Positions 11,090 to 24,077 of a DNA stretch of 64,000 bases are shown here, piece after piece. A program made the position numbers and the translations under genes. The stretch covers positions 355,130,027 through 355,194,026 of the forward strand of contig NC_090439.1 of assembly GCF_031143425.1 (NCBI RefSeq). The letters run 5' to 3'. Below the pieces are notes generated by a model. The model worked only from the letters and a program-made list of their open reading frames with translations, was not told the DNA's origin and ran no database searches. Source of the stretch: Pleurodeles waltl. Taxonomy: Eukaryota > Chordata > Amphibia > Caudata > Salamandridae. Each line of letters opens with the position of its first letter. Within the stretch, counting starts at the first letter, position 1.

Positions 11090-13209
11090 TGTTATTTGAA
11101 GTAGGTGACTGCCCACTTCAAGTAACAATCACAACTCTTGTCCAGGTGAATCCTCAAAGTCACTAACTTAACCTGAGCTCTCTGCCCCCCCCCACCCCCA
11201 AAAAAAAACTTTAGCTATGGCACAGAGAAGAAAGGCTTAACTTAGGGCAATTTGTAAAGTATTTATGCAAAACAAAATAGTAATAGCAAAATGATTAATA
11301 TCCCAAAACCACCAAAATATAAAGGTACAAATTATAGTCAGTGGTCACAGTAGACTGGGACAGAGGTGAAATTTGAGGCTGGCCACAATGGAGTGAAGGT
11401 TGGATACATCAACGAGGTTTGTCCTGGTCAAAGAGTTTACTTACGATTTAATCCTTTAAGTACCAATCCATAAAAGGAGGATACTTTTAAAACTTCCTAG
11501 GATCTCATGGAAGGCACTTAGAGATTTCACAGGGTGTTATCATAGACTAACAGCAGGTTCCAGTCCAGGACCACTTCCAGAAGAGTCCTTGTTGCTTGTT
11601 ATATCCATGTAGCTTCAACAGGTCAGCCTTATGTCCCTTCAAATCTACTTATTTGTCCTGGGTACAAGAGGGAGTGCGTCTAGTCCTTTAGGGCTACTCG
11701 AAGGCCACACACAGTCCTCTTCTGTTCTTCCTCAAATCCAGAAAACATTCTAAAGTGGGTGCCAGGAGATGCCACATGTATGCCTGGAAACCTTTAGAGG
11801 GTGGGGACGACTCCAGGGTTTGCCCTAACCAATGGGGTAAAAGTTGACAGGGCCAGCCCTACCCACTTTGGGCATTGTGAAGATGGCTAAAACCTTTAGT
11901 TACACAACTTGAGCTCTGAGGGGTGGGGGTGTATGCTAAGGTAATCCTCGTGTACACTTGCATCGAACACCAAAATCTAGTTTGAAGCAGCCACTGTACA
12001 CCCAATAAACCCAGAGAAATTTGTCTGGTAGGGATAAAAATAAGGATTTTCCAGAAACCAGGCTGTGGATACACAAGAATTGACTTGGCATCCTGTTTCA
12101 TTTCTTTAAAGTGCAGCCCAAAGTGTTATATGTAAAACCCAGAGACAGTAGTCGGGTAAGTCCAGCAACCAGACAGTGGATACACAAGAACTGTCTTTGT
12201 ATTCGATTTCCTTCCTTTCAAGTGCACCCCAAGTGTTATATTTAAATTCAGGGGGCCTGTCAAGCATGATTTGACACTGTGTTGTCACAACTAATGCTTA
12301 CATCCCCCACTCTTCTACTGACTCAAAGAAGACATCACTGCTCACTCAGGGTGCCCTATCAATCACAGTGACCTATTGTTTAGGCAGTTCACACCTATTC
12401 AAATATTATCTCCATCTGGAAGAAGTTGGAGAGAAAACGCAAATTAGCCTCTAGAAGCTTCAGGCATAGAAAGGGCAACTTTCTAATAGTTACCTTTCCT
12501 TACTATTTCATACAATTAAGACTTAACCAGTGAATTGGATTTGTAATACCTATTAAAAACAATTGTCCAATTATTTTTCTAGCTATTCCCATTCCAGAGA
12601 TAGAGTATTAGGATTTTAATCGGTACTCTTGTTTTCTGCATATGACAGCTTGGACTGCAACAGTGACAAATAGCATTTGGCTGTTCGTCACTGTAAAGAG
12701 ATATTAACATTAAATTTCTACAATTCCGACTTTTAAATACCATGCACACTGTCCTGTGGCTACAAGGCCCACATGGAGGTGACTTATAAATATTTGAAAT
12801 GGCAGTGCTGACCTATAAAAAGTGTTTATTCTGACAGGTCATCTTGCAGCTTTTATACTACTAGTCAAACTAGAACAGCACCGCTGAAGCGATGTTTGCA
12901 CAGCCACTGTAGTGGATGGCACAATAGGTGCTGCAGCCCACAAGTGGCACATACATTTCATGCCCTGGGTACATTATGTACCACATACTGGGTATTTATA
13001 GATAAGTTAAATATGACAGCAGCATGCAAGTCGACCAGGTTAAAAGGGGCAGTACAGGAACATTACTACTGGATAGCAGGGGTAAAGTTGACAGTTATAC
13101 AACCAGCAAAAATAAAGCCTATGGCATTATTTTAAAACAAAAAACAAAAATCAGGGGTGACCAGACAGAAAAGGTAAGATTTGCTGCAAAAAGGAATTGT
13201 TAACTAACA
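11090..13209. mobile_element. divergent relative of LTR-like family A
   Basis: The left part shares 'tagctatggcacagag' and 'gtaaagtatttatgcaa' with the left end of family A. The right part shares 'gctgcagcccacaag... catttcatgccctgggta' style sequence with the right half. Probable ends are TGTTATTTG (11090) and CTAACA (13204-13209). No clear target duplication is visible, so the ends are approximate. There are no coding domains. Confidence 0.45.
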
Positions 13210-14427
13210 TCAGTAAAACTTGATTTTTGGTTGTAAATGCAAAATACTCACTTCACTTGAAGCACACTTTCTCTGCAAAGGGTGTCCTCTGGAAAGTTTG
13301 GGGTTTCCTTCACCTAAGTGTTTTGTTGCACCAGAGTCTGCCATGGATCCAATAGCAGGAAGAATTATCTGTACCCTTTGCCAAAATGCAGCCACAGGTC
13401 TAAAATGCAAACTGGGTAGGTAATACTTAAGTACAATCATCCATTTCTATAGACCATAGGCAGTTATTACACTTTTTATGGAGTGGAATTGTGAGAGTAC
13501 CTCAAAACCACTGAAAGGATCTGAGATGCACAGAAACAGAGGAGGAGGAGCCTGGACGCCAGAGCTCAGAGCATGGGTGTGGCGTTTGCCCACTCCGTCC
13601 CGATATCGAGCCTCGCTAGCCTCCTTGGTCCGCTTCAGGACCCATACCCCAATCCTGCATCACTGTAGCTACTCCCCAGCCCCCACTTGTTCTTGACCAT
13701 TTCCTCCTGCCGCCTGCCACTGCCTAGGCTCCCTGTGTCATTTCACCTGGTCAGTAGGGGCTGCAGTGGCTGTGGCAAAGAGCAGATTGTGGCAGCTGAG
13801 TGAGTGCCCTTGCGAGCTGCATGGCAGATGGACACCACATTGGGGCCCGAGTGTTCCGAGCAGTCAGATCAAGGGGAGGAGACCTGTGGGGTCCTTGTGA
13901 TGGGCTCTGGCTCCCCCACAGGGCCTCTAAGCCCCCAAGACACATAGCCCTTGAGGAAGATCAGCCAGAAGGCTGATTAGAGGCACAAGTGGAAGTGAAA
14001 GTGGGAGTTCAAAACTACGTCCATCAACGTCCAGGCAAGTGGGGGTGGGCAGAAAGCCTAGGCTAAAGGCAGCTCACACCAGGCGGAGCGGCTGGCATTA
14101 TGCCAGTGCAGCTTGCACGTGTTGAGCTGTCCTGCTCTGCCTCCCCCTCCTCTGCCCCCCAACTTTTGAAATACTTTTTATACCTATTAAGTACCCCCCT
14201 CAGACACCAGGTTTGTAGGCTGTGCTTGTGATACTACTTATATCAAGATCCTTTGGGGGCAATTTATAGAAAGACCCACAGCGTGCCTGAGCCTCTCCCC
14301 TGCAGTTCATCAGTCAAGCCTTGAGTGGCTGCGAGGGGATGGTAAGAACTCTGAACTAGAAGGTCATGCAAGGCAAGAATGGAACCTGCAATTACCCAAC
14401 ATCGTAAGAAGTGCTGACAGGGAGATA
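13210..14427. other. unassigned; right part may be LINE 5' UTR
   Basis: No gene is seen. From about 13530 the sequence becomes GC-richer and leads into the ORF1 region of the downstream LINE in the same orientation, so 13530-14427 may be its 5' untranslated promoter region. This is inference from position only. Confidence 0.3.
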
Positions 14428-16835
14428 TTGTTAATAATGCCACAAACCAGCTCCAGTCAGGCCAGGGGAAGGGGCAGCAATCATGATATCAGAAGCCCTA
14501 TCCCGCCAGTGGCCTCTAGGATTACCGTACTAGGCGCTAATCTGTCAAGCACAGCATCCCCAAAATCCCTGGATTCCATTGCAAATAAGCCCCAATTGTC
14601 TGGCACTGCGTTGGGTCCGCCTATGCCCCGTGAGTTGCCCTTGCTGGCCTACTTCAAGAAAACCCCTATTGTTAAAAGGTGGGTGGCTGTGGCACCTTGC
14701 ATACAGTGAGTGCGAATGCATTCTTGACAAATGGTGCCACGGAGACCATAGCAAAGAGGACCGCGGTAATTCGAAATTCAAGCCCAAGTATATTCCCCCA
14801 GGTTACTGCCTATTTCTGTGGGTCTCTCTGGCTTTGTATGTAGCCCAGAGGAGGAGGAGTCATTGCTGCATTGGATTCCAAGGAACTAATAGCTTTTCCG
14901 GCCTCACAAGTGGCTAACTTGTCTTTGGTTCCGCTGAGACATGAGGCTTTACCAATAGTTATTACAAGTGACTATTCTTTTGACACCCTGGAAGCTGATC
15001 TTTTTCCATCTGTCTCTTCTCTGCAGAATGTGCAAGTCTATCAAGGTCTTAATTGCCAGCCGGATAACAGCACGGACCTTACTAGTCTACTGGCAGCACA
15101 ATGGACCCATACTCCGACTGGCATCATATTACAGCTGCTTCCAACAAAATCAAGTGTGTCTGGTATAGGCAACTCTCAAAATGAATTTAATGGGAAGGAG
15201 CTAAATGACCAATCTGTTTTGGACCTATCTTGGTTTCGTACAGAATCTGTGGAGTGTTTAGATACTCAGCCTAAGACCACAACCAGTGTTACAGCTGACC
15301 CCTGTGGTCCTGTTTGGTCTCAATATTTGCAAACACTACAATCCACTGTTTTGGCTTTAAACTATCACTCTGACAAACTTCATGTGCAAGTCAATTTGTT
15401 GAACACATTAGCCAAATATGTGGCAAGGATTGACTGCAAACTAGATAATTTAAATTAGTTGATTGTCAGAGGGTAATCAAATACTAACCTGGTTTAAGCA
15501 GCCTGTTGCTGCTCCTCAATTATAGAAAGCCCGTCATCTCTTCCAACTTTCCCAAGCTTAGTTCTGTCAGAAATAAAGAGGTCGTCATCTCGTTCAGAGC
15601 AACCAACACCATTGGTGAATTTGGGTCATCAATCCGAACTGGTATAGAAAAAAAATAAAACTTTGGACAAATACTTCCCTCCCATTAAGAGTTAAAAAAA
15701 TATGAAGTCGAACCACCACAAAGTTGCTGGAGTATTTGATTAATGCCAATTTTTCTGGAGCCGAACGTACAGATATAATTCAGTCCCCTTATCATTCTTG
15801 CGTTCTACAAGCTGACTCATCAAAATGATCTCTGTTAGTGGCTGATCCGCTGGCACAGCATACATTTAGTAAGAGAGAAAGGAAAAGGCTGAGCCACTCC
15901 TTACCTGCAACCATAAATAAATGTCAACGATTGGTCCAACACGATTCACAGCAGCAGCAGGAGTCTGTACCCCGATTTTGCCAACTGATTCATCTTTGGT
16001 TAGTTTGGGTGGTTTGCAAACATTAAATGATATTGTGCAAAATTTACCGCCTAATACTCCAATCATAGGAGATGGAACTTTATCAGACGAGGCATTGGGA
16101 CCTTCCACTAAATGTAAAAATTATGGCTCTGCAACATTACTCGCTATAGGTCCTAGAAAAGACAGACATATAAATACCCCAGAAGTGTCACCAAAACACA
16201 CGGTTTGTGAAACAAATAGTTGTGACGTAGTAAGACCACGGGCTAATATTTCTTTTGTGATGCCTCTTATGAGCCAAAACTGTTTGCCTCCCCCAAGCAG
16301 ACTCAATCTATAAAGATAAGACCCATTATGCTGATCGCTTGGAAATGAGCCAAGAGGGATTTAGAGGTGATTCTAGGTCAGTGGGACGGACTTATCTGAG
16401 GTTACCAGCCCGTCAAATAATGACTCTCTGAGTGTTTAATGACAAAGTTACTTTTCAATCCTGAATATCGCTTGAGAGGGGGCTGATGAAATTTTTAACA
16501 GGGGGATCATTTTAAGATTATTCAAGGCAATTCCTGAGTTGGGTGGCATGGGATCCGGTGAAATCGCCTCTATTGAATTTCTTCCTTCAAAGGGCACTCA
16601 GACCATGGAAGCCACTTTGGTGACACTAGTCTCTGCTGCCCTAGCAAAGTCAATTTCAACCAGGGAAGCTGTATTTCATTCATGGGGCTTCACAATCACC
16701 CCCTTTAAGTATTCTGGCTACCTCTCATTGCTGTTTGATCCTTTAAGTCCAAAAGTCCCCTATGAGTTAAAGTCATATTCAATTCAAAAAGGTTCTCAGG
16801 GCAGGTCCATCACACAACAGCACAGGAAGGAGTGA
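14428..16835 (+). pseudogene. LINE ORF1 (degenerate)
   Basis: Three open segments on the plus strand precede the endonuclease. The piece 14428-14709 is Ser/Pro-rich. The piece 14871-15458 (195 residues) is rich in Ser, Thr, Leu and Asp and ends in a Leu-rich amphipathic stretch (VNLLNTLAKYVARIDCKLDN) that could form a short coiled coil. The pieces 15921-16313 and 16539-16835 follow in other frames. Position, strand and the coiled-coil-like end fit the RNA-binding ORF1 protein of an APE-type LINE, which packages the element RNA. No zinc knuckle is seen. Several frame changes mean it is no longer intact. Confidence 0.5.
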
Positions 16836-16917
16836 AGCTTCTAATTCCATGGGGACAAATTAGGACTGGTTGCCCACAGCCTTAATCCATCGGCGACCCA
16901 AATGAATTTCTCTGGAG

Positions 16918-19900
16918 GTGCCTCTAAGGCCTAAGTATGAATCTCTGACACTCTGCTCTTGGAACATCAATGGCGTTGTTCAGAAGATACAATCTGCCAA
17001 CTTAATTTCGTTTCTAAATTGCTCTGAAATTATTGCTCTGCATGAAACTTGGGTGGAGGCAAGCTGTCCACTGCAAGGGCACCTGGAATTTTGGAAAGCT
17101 CCCTCCAGAGAGTATAAAAGTGTTAGAGCAAGGGGTGGGTTATCCATATACATTGTTGGTAAATTAAAAGGGTCAATCACGCCGATTATCTTGGAGGAAA
17201 AATGGGTACAAGGAATTAAGATCAGTAATTGGACATTGCAGCAAACCCCCTTCCTGATAAATGTTTAAATAAATCTAGGAGCAAAGGAAAAAAGGGGGAA
17301 GTTGAACTGCTGAATTCAAATGTTGGGTGACCTAGTTAGTGATCAGCCCCATGCTGACTGTTTGGTAATAGGTGATTTTAACGCAAATCCATTCCAAGAC
17401 TCTACCGAAGTTCTTGAGGGACCCAATGTTTGCAATCATCTGTTGGTGCCTAAAAAGTCAAAAACCAAGGGAATGCCCTAGTCGCTCCTTGGGTGAACAT
17501 ATGGTGTTACATTTAAACAGCAAGGGATCTAAATTATTGACCGGTCGTCTGCCGCACAACATCTCTCTGAATTAGATGAGATCTGATGAGCAGACATGTT
17601 CGTTCTTGGACTACACCATCTGTAATGTGGTAACGTTTACTTTCATGGAAAAATCCCTAATATCCCCCCAGGATGAGAGTGGCCATCGCCCCCAGACAAC
17701 TGTGATAAAATCTAGACTCGAGCATCATGCTATGGTTCGGTCTGTCAGTGGTGGAGCATGTATTGAGACTTAAAAATGCATATAAAATGGAGTTCCACCA
17801 TTAGTGATGCAGTAACGGCAGAATGTGTTAAATATTTAGACTCTATAGGGTCGGCAACATGTCTCCAATTAAGTTATGAGCTAGGCTCATCTCCGCTGTA
17901 TGGTCAAGGTTCCATCAACCGGTTAATAATTCTATTTCAACCACTCAGCTTACCACTTCGAGGGAGATACAGGAATTAAAGAAAGTCTGTAATAGAGCCG
18001 ATAGGGCAACCCATAAGAGTCCAGATTAAAAGGTCTTATTGACTACATTTAAGGAAGCGCAGAATGCTTACGGGAAGGCCATTTATGAGGAGAAACGGAT
18101 ATGCTCTGACCTACTTTGGGCAAAGCCTGTCTGTGCCAGGAAGGACTAGAAATCCGGAAAATGTTGGTCCCTTATTAATAAATCAGCAAATGGGCAAGGG
18201 GGAATGGCAGCATTAACATCTCGGAAGGAGAGTGGGCATCTTTTTTGGCCACCCATTTTTCTGTAAACAAGCTTGAACACCATCTGCTTGTTTAGGGGAA
18301 GCAGAGTCTCATTGTAGTATCGTCCAGTTCCTCACACTCACCCCCAGAGCCTCTGCATTTTCAGTTTGAAGTTATGATTACCTCTTCATATTGACTTTGC
18401 CGTATTATTTCCAGGGCAAAACCAGATGGGGCACCAGGACCCAATGGCCTCACACAAGTGCTGTTTAAGCAGGATACAAGCTTTTCGGCAGATCAGCTCA
18501 CAAACCACTTTGACTATTGTGTGAAGTCATCCAGAATTCCAGAGTTTTAGCGTGGTGCTATAATGCATCCATTACACAAAGGCAGCTCACAGTTGGACCC
18601 AGCCATTTATTTGCTAGTAACATTACTTGACAATGAGGCTAAGTATTACGCTAGTCTGCTGTTAGAAGATGTGCAGACTTGGGCTGCCAATATTTCAAAC
18701 GGGGTTTGTTGCTGAATCTGGTACATAGACCAACTTAATAGCTTTATCTGTTTTGATGGGCATGGTAATATTATCATGCTCTGTGCTGCATTGCTGTTTT
18801 GTGGACTTTAAGGCAGCATTTTATCAGTTTCCTAGTGGGATTTTGTGGGCCAAATTACAAAAATGGGGACTATCATATTTGCTCTTGGAGGCTATAGTTG
18901 AATTCCATACAGACACTTGGGTCCACATTAAACTTGAAAATGGCCACTCACTCTCGAGGAAAATCCCAACTTTCCGTGGTGTGAAACAGGAGTGTGTGCT
19001 CGCTCCCTTCTTTTTCAATCTTTTTTATTGTGGCTCTGAAAATATTTTTTGATACTACTAACTGCCATCCCCCACCCTAAGATTGGTGGTCTACGGATCA
19101 GTCATTTGCTCTGCGCTGTTGATTCAGCAATGCTTAGCCACACAAGGGTAGGCTTACAGAGGCTGCTCAATCAGCTTTCACTTTACATGGCTTCCAATAA
19201 TTTGGAAGTGAATCTGTTAAAAACAAAGGTGGTATATTTGGTAGAAAAAGGCTTTTGGGAGGTAGCTGGCATTACCTCAGTAATAAAATCATTTCATACC
19301 ACTGTTACAAATACTTAGGGGTGCATATTGATGCCAGGGGCAGCTTTGTGAATCTGAGAAAAGAGGTCACAGAAAGTCTTGCAGGTGCCTCTCTCAAAAC
19401 TATTAAAATCCCTTCGGGGGCCAAGCTTGTCACCACTGTTGGAAGTCTTGAGAGCAAAGATCACACTATCATTGACTTGTGGCCAAGAAGTTAAGTTGGG
19501 TAGATACAGTTGTATGCTAAATAATTTGGTAACTAAGATTTATAAGAGGGTTTTCTGTCTGCCAAAACGATCGTCTTCTGCCCAGGTTTGGCTTGAATTT
19601 GGCCTCCTAGATAAGCAGGTGCTGGAGCCTTCCTGAAATTGTGTTATAAGTTTCAGAGGGCAAACAATGGCAGTCTGAAGTCATTTTTCTGGCTTCAAAT
19701 TAGTTCCATTGAGAAAAAAAGGCTACACTCTCCCTTTTTGGAAGACTGTAAGCGGTTACTGAGAGTAGAGGATCTTTGGGCTGACAAGCCACGTCAGTCA
19801 CTGTTTAAAATCGGTATCAAAAAGAGTGAGCAGCTTTGGTCCTTTCACTCAGATACAGCCCTTCTTGCTAAACGTAAGCATGCCTGGACAGTAACCAGTA

Positions 19901-20148
19901 CTTATCAGCCAGCATCCCCAGCTGGCTATTTTTCATGTAGTTATGGTATTCATATGAAAGAGAAATTCATGGCCCTTAGGCTGGGAGACTGGGCTTTTTT
20001 GAAACATCTTCCCATCTGGCTGCAGCCAGGGGATGGTGTAACGTGTAGGGGCTGTGGCAGTTGGGAGGAATCTCTTGAACATGTGGAATGTTCGTGCCCA
20101 GTTCTGTTGAATGAGTGTAGATCCCTCCTGTGGGGAAAGTGGAATTAA
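16918..20148 (+). pseudogene. APE-type LINE ORF2: endonuclease, reverse transcriptase, C-terminal Cys/His motif
   Basis: The frame 16918-17268 contains LTLCSWNINGV, then EIIALHETW and RARGGLSIYI. These are the N-terminal metal-binding Asn and Glu motifs of the apurinic/apyrimidinic-type endonuclease that nicks the target DNA. The reverse transcriptase follows: CCFVDFKAAFYQFP at about 18790-18833 (first catalytic Asp region), then GVKQECVLAPFFFNLFY near 18978-19030. SHLLCAVDSAMLSHTRVGLQ follows at 19099-19158, where the YADD catalytic box is altered. The 3' end (19639-20148) holds a CRGCGSWEESLEHVECSC motif typical of the C-terminal zinc-like region. Many stops and shifts make it non-functional. 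Clade (CR1-like, L2-like or other) is not resolved. Confidence 0.8.
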
Positions 20149-20880
20149 CTGCAGGTTCGCTCCTGTCAGCAGGTTATAATTGTGTCTTTGGATCCTGATA
20201 ATAGTGTTTCACTGACCAAATTTATTAATGTTGCATTAATTAAGTTTTCTAGGGGCACTGCGAGCATGACTAACGGTCTATGTAAATTTCTTCCGCTCTT
20301 GCTCCTTTGGTTTTTATTGGGTAATGTGATAATTGTTAATTGTTGATTCTTGCACAGTACATGGGTTTCAGATTTTTATTGTTGCAGTCTGATTGATGGA
20401 TTATCGAAAGCACGCAAGCACTTTAACGATTCTCGTAGTTGTTTGAGAAACTGACGTGTACTAGATCGTGAATATTCCACTTCTTTTTGAGAGATGGACT
20501 ATAACAGGCATGCAAGCATTTTAAGGACTCATGTAGTCGTTTTAGCAATATGTGCAATAAGTTTATTTTTCTTCTTTTTACTGTCAGACATGTATAGTTT
20601 GGATTTTTGGTTATTATTGAAATGTACCCTCTTGATAAAAATGTACTGCCATTTTGCGTTGGTAAACTTTTTGCTGCTCCCATGCGTACCTAAGCAATGT
20701 AATTGAGTTTTTTTATTCTGATCACATTGTTCGGTATTAGTACTGTGTTTTAATGGCAATACGGGGCTTTTAAATTGTGCACTTGTCACGAAGTGGGCGT
20801 TTGTGTTGTTGTAACTGATTGATATTGGTTTTAAATTGTAACGGGTTTTACTATCCGTACAATCACCAGGCTGTTACACT
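20149..20880 (+). other. probable LINE 3' untranslated region with a short imperfect duplication
   Basis: The stretch after the ORF2 end is AT-rich with no gene. The segments 20397-20457 and 20494-20555 are imperfect copies of each other (shared 'gcaagca-tttaa' and 'gtagt-gttt' blocks), a duplicated unit of about 60 bp. There is no poly(A) tail or obvious target duplication to fix the 3' end. Confidence 0.45.
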
Positions 20881-21470
20881 GAAAGTTGTTTTAGATCTCT
20901 TCTTAGACTGGGCTCAGGAACCACCACTAAGATCCCAAAATGTGTAGAAGGTCACTATGCACATTATCCTGCATGAAACCCTCAAGGAAGTGCAGATTAT
21001 AAATCAACAGAAAATCATGTAGGGGATTAGGTGTGGGAAACCGTGGGAAAACAAGATGCTTGTAAATAGAATTAGAGTCAGGATGATCGCGGACAGCTAC
21101 TGGGGTATCAAAACAGAAGTGTTACTTCGAACCACTAAAGGCAGTTGTTTGTTATCAGGGCATATGAGGTACACTTACGTTTTGAATATTTCCTTGATGA
21201 TATCATGACTGACCTGCAGCTCACACACTTAGATGAAGTTTTGGATTGGCATGCTTCCACTGCGTGAGCGTTAAAGGGCTCTATTATACAATCAGGGTAT
21301 GGGAGAATATATCCTTCATTTTATGACTTTTTCCAGTGTTCTGGGATCCCAAAAGAGGAGCAAGAAAGTGTAGATGTTACTTGCTAATAAAGTCAAGGAA
21401 TATACCAGTCTCTGAAAATAAGGATTACGAGAATGTGAGATTACCTTTGTTTAGCAGTCAACAGACATAA
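20881..21470. other. unassigned stretch before the Harbinger element
   Basis: No open frame or motif of note is seen. It forms the left flank of the Harbinger insertion and ends in ATAA. Confidence 0.4.
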
Positions 21471-21484
21471 GGGGTCATTACAAC
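21471..21484 (+). repeat. Harbinger left terminal inverted repeat
   Basis: GGGGTCATTACAAC is a perfect inverse of the right end. The following 100 bp is rich in GGCGG/CCGCC, giving several short hairpins. Confidence 0.9.
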
Positions 21485-21839
21485 ATTGGCGGTAAAAGCC
21501 GCTTACCGCCGTGCAGAAGACCGCCAACACACCGCCGCGCCTGCGGAATTCCGCCACAGCTATTATGACCCACATTTCGGAATCCGCCGAAATTCAGTCA
21601 CCCACACAAGTCCGCCACACCAAAGGTCAGTGTTAAAATGGCTAAAACAAAACCTCCACCTCCACGCCAACAGAAACACGCCCATGCTATCACGACCCAT
21701 GAATCCACGCGGCGGTCTTTCATCCACGGTATTCCATTGACGGTACACACCGCAGCACTCAAAATACACAACCATCTCCAAAACACCACCACATTGGACA
21801 ATTCCAAATACACACACCTGATACACATACAAACACAAC

Positions 21840-22059
21840 TCCCACACACCCAACACAATATAAAACACACACCCACAAACCCCTACGACAAAAATTCTGA
21901 AAGAAGGCCAGAGAGACAGCACTGATTAGACAATCCCACCACACAGAGGCACACAACACCATCACCCACACAACATCCACACACAAAACACCACACACCA
22001 CTACACATCACTACACTCATCACCACATACACCACCTCACACATCACACACACCACCCC
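21840..22059 (+). repeat. CA-rich low-complexity leader upstream of the first Harbinger gene
   Basis: This stretch is dominated by CACAC, CACCAC and ACACAA. It immediately precedes the start codon at 22060, so it is probably 5' untranslated sequence. It creates long open frames on the minus strand (for example 21563-22077), which are composition artefacts. Confidence 0.6.
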
Positions 22060-23597
22060 ATGGCACGCCAAAGACACCCCAGCTTTTCCGAAGAGGAGCT
22101 CAGGGTCATGGTGGAGGAAATTGTACGGGTAGAGCCACAGCTATTTGGCTCACAGGTGCAGCACACATCCATAGCCAGGAAGATGGAGCTATGGCGCAGA
22201 ATAGTCGACAGGGTCAACGCAGTGGGACAACACCCAAGAAATCGGGAGGACATCAGGAAGAGGTGGAACGACCTACGGGGGAAGGTGCGTTCAGCGGTCT
22301 CCAGGCACAACATCGCGGTACAGCGGACTGGCGGCGGACCCCCACCTCCTCCCCCACAACTAACAACATGGGAGGAGCCAGTCTTGACCATCATTCATCC
22401 AGAGGGCCTCGGAGGAGTCGGTGGAGGAATGGACACTGGTAAGTCAAATCTTAACTATCAGATCCCCCACTCTACATGCATGCTATCACACACCCCCACC
22501 CTCACCCCTCACCCATCACTCAAACTCCTCACTAATGTACTAATAACACAAACCACACATCCCAACACCAAGCCCTGCATGACACAACTAAGCATGGTCA
22601 CCAAACACCAAAGCATGCTCACTGCACATACCCAGAACAACCCCCTAACCATCATCACACAAGCCCCCACACAGGAATGCTAGCACTGGGGTACACAAAA
22701 CCCACCCATTGCACACCATGACACACACACATGCAATAATCATGCTCTTATGCCCCTGCAGGATCACGAAGGACCGTCACCACACCGGAGGGTCCAGACA
22801 TCTCTACTCCACCGACAGAAGAGGCCCACAGTGACGATACCAGCTCTGCCCTACTGGAGCCTGATGACCAGCCCGGACCACCGTGGGCCTCTGGACAGTT
22901 GGTTCCCCTTGCACAGGCACAGCCAAACACTGACCTTCCAGCCTCTGGTAACACCAGCACAGCACCCACCCAGCGGGCACAAACCTCCGTACCCAGGACA
23001 GGTCAATCAGCTGTGTGTCCACCACTACAGGGAACCCAGGATAACCCACCACCCCAACAACAACAGGGACCTGGGGGCAGTGGTAGTGGGCACACAGTCC
23101 AGGGGACGGAGGCACAGGAACACAGGGGAACTGGGAGGGCTGCTGTGCGACAGGGGGCGGACAGGCCAAGGGAACCCACTCTCCACGAGGCCCTATCCTC
23201 CAACATGGAAGCATACCACCACTCCCAGGAGACGATGGCGACAGTCCTGGTCAAGTTTCAGGAGACCCAGCGCCTGCAGGAGGAACAGTATTTGGGGTTC
23301 AGGGAGGAGCTCAGGGAGGAGCTCAGGACCATCAGCTCCGCCTTGGGCACCATCGTAAGGGTGCTGAAGGACATACAGCATACCTTGAGGGACACCGTGG
23401 CACTCCAAGGGGCCCCTGACACTAGCCAGGACGATGAACTGCCCACCACCTCCGCCGGCGCTAGTGGACAGGACGCCCCGCCACAGGACCACCACACCAG
23501 CACCCCACCCCCTGCAGACGGAGAACCACCACGCAAGCGGTCTCTGAGACCCAGGAACAGGACAGAGCAAGATGGCAAGACCCCCGCCAGGAAATGA
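22060..23597 (+). CDS. Harbinger Myb/SANT-like DNA-binding protein, two exons, intact
   Basis: Exon 1 is 22060-22438, with donor GTAAGT. Exon 2 is 22762-23597, with acceptor TGCCCCTGCAG. Joining them keeps the frame (split Gly codon) and gives 404 residues without a stop. Residues about 5-85 form a Myb/SANT-like (Myb_DNA-bind_5/NAIF1-like) domain: FSEEELRVMVEEIVRVEP, then RKMELWRRIVDRVNAVG and DIRKRWNDLRGKV. The three conserved Trp/Leu helices are recognisable. The middle is Pro/Thr/Gln-rich. Residues about 270-330 (EEQYLGFREELREELRTI onward) look like a coiled coil. The C terminus is basic (RKRSLRPRNRTEQ), a likely nuclear localisation signal. In PIF/Harbinger elements such proteins partner with the transposase and carry it to DNA ends in the nucleus. 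It is transcribed convergently with the transposase. Confidence 0.85.
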
Positions 23598-23783
23598 GAC
23601 CACCCTGATTGTCCCCACACGTCCCACTTTGTTACCCTGTCCATACTTTAACTGCCCCAGCTCCATTTCCTATGCCCAGATGGGCAGTGCACCTGTGAGA
23701 CTAATAGACTGGACTCTGCCATGGACATTCCTCCACAATCACCCAGCATCATTTAACTACCCCCCTCCATTTATGAGCACTTA

Positions 23784-23789
23784 AATAAA
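23784..23789 (+). terminator. polyadenylation signal of the first Harbinger gene
   Basis: AATAAA lies 187 bp after the stop codon of the Myb/SANT-like gene, in the gap between it and the convergent transposase gene. Confidence 0.6.
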
Positions 23790-24077
23790 CACCCTTGAAC
23801 CACAAAACATTCTGGAGTCAGTCTATGATTTTGTAAAATGTATTATCAATGACAGTTTCAAAATGTTTTTTAGTTGTTAAGGCAACATACCAATGTCACA
23901 CATCACAAGTCCTTGAAGGATGCCTGCAGATGACACACGTTGGTAACCACACCTGTGAAACCGTAATGGAAAGGAACAACTCAGTTACCAAATAATCCCA
24001 GTAAATTACACACAGGATAGAGTAAGACGTGTGACAGTGAATGTAATGTTAAAAATGAAAATGTTCTCACCTGTGTG

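Noticed and set aside
14871..15458. 195-codon open frame as an independent host gene
   Set aside because: It lies directly upstream of a LINE endonuclease/RT on the same strand and ends in a coiled-coil-like segment, so LINE ORF1 explains it better.
22060..22683. unspliced 207-codon version of the first Harbinger protein
   Set aside because: The codons after 22438 are CA-rich intron-like sequence. Consensus splice sites join 22438 to 22762 in frame and give a coherent 404-residue protein.
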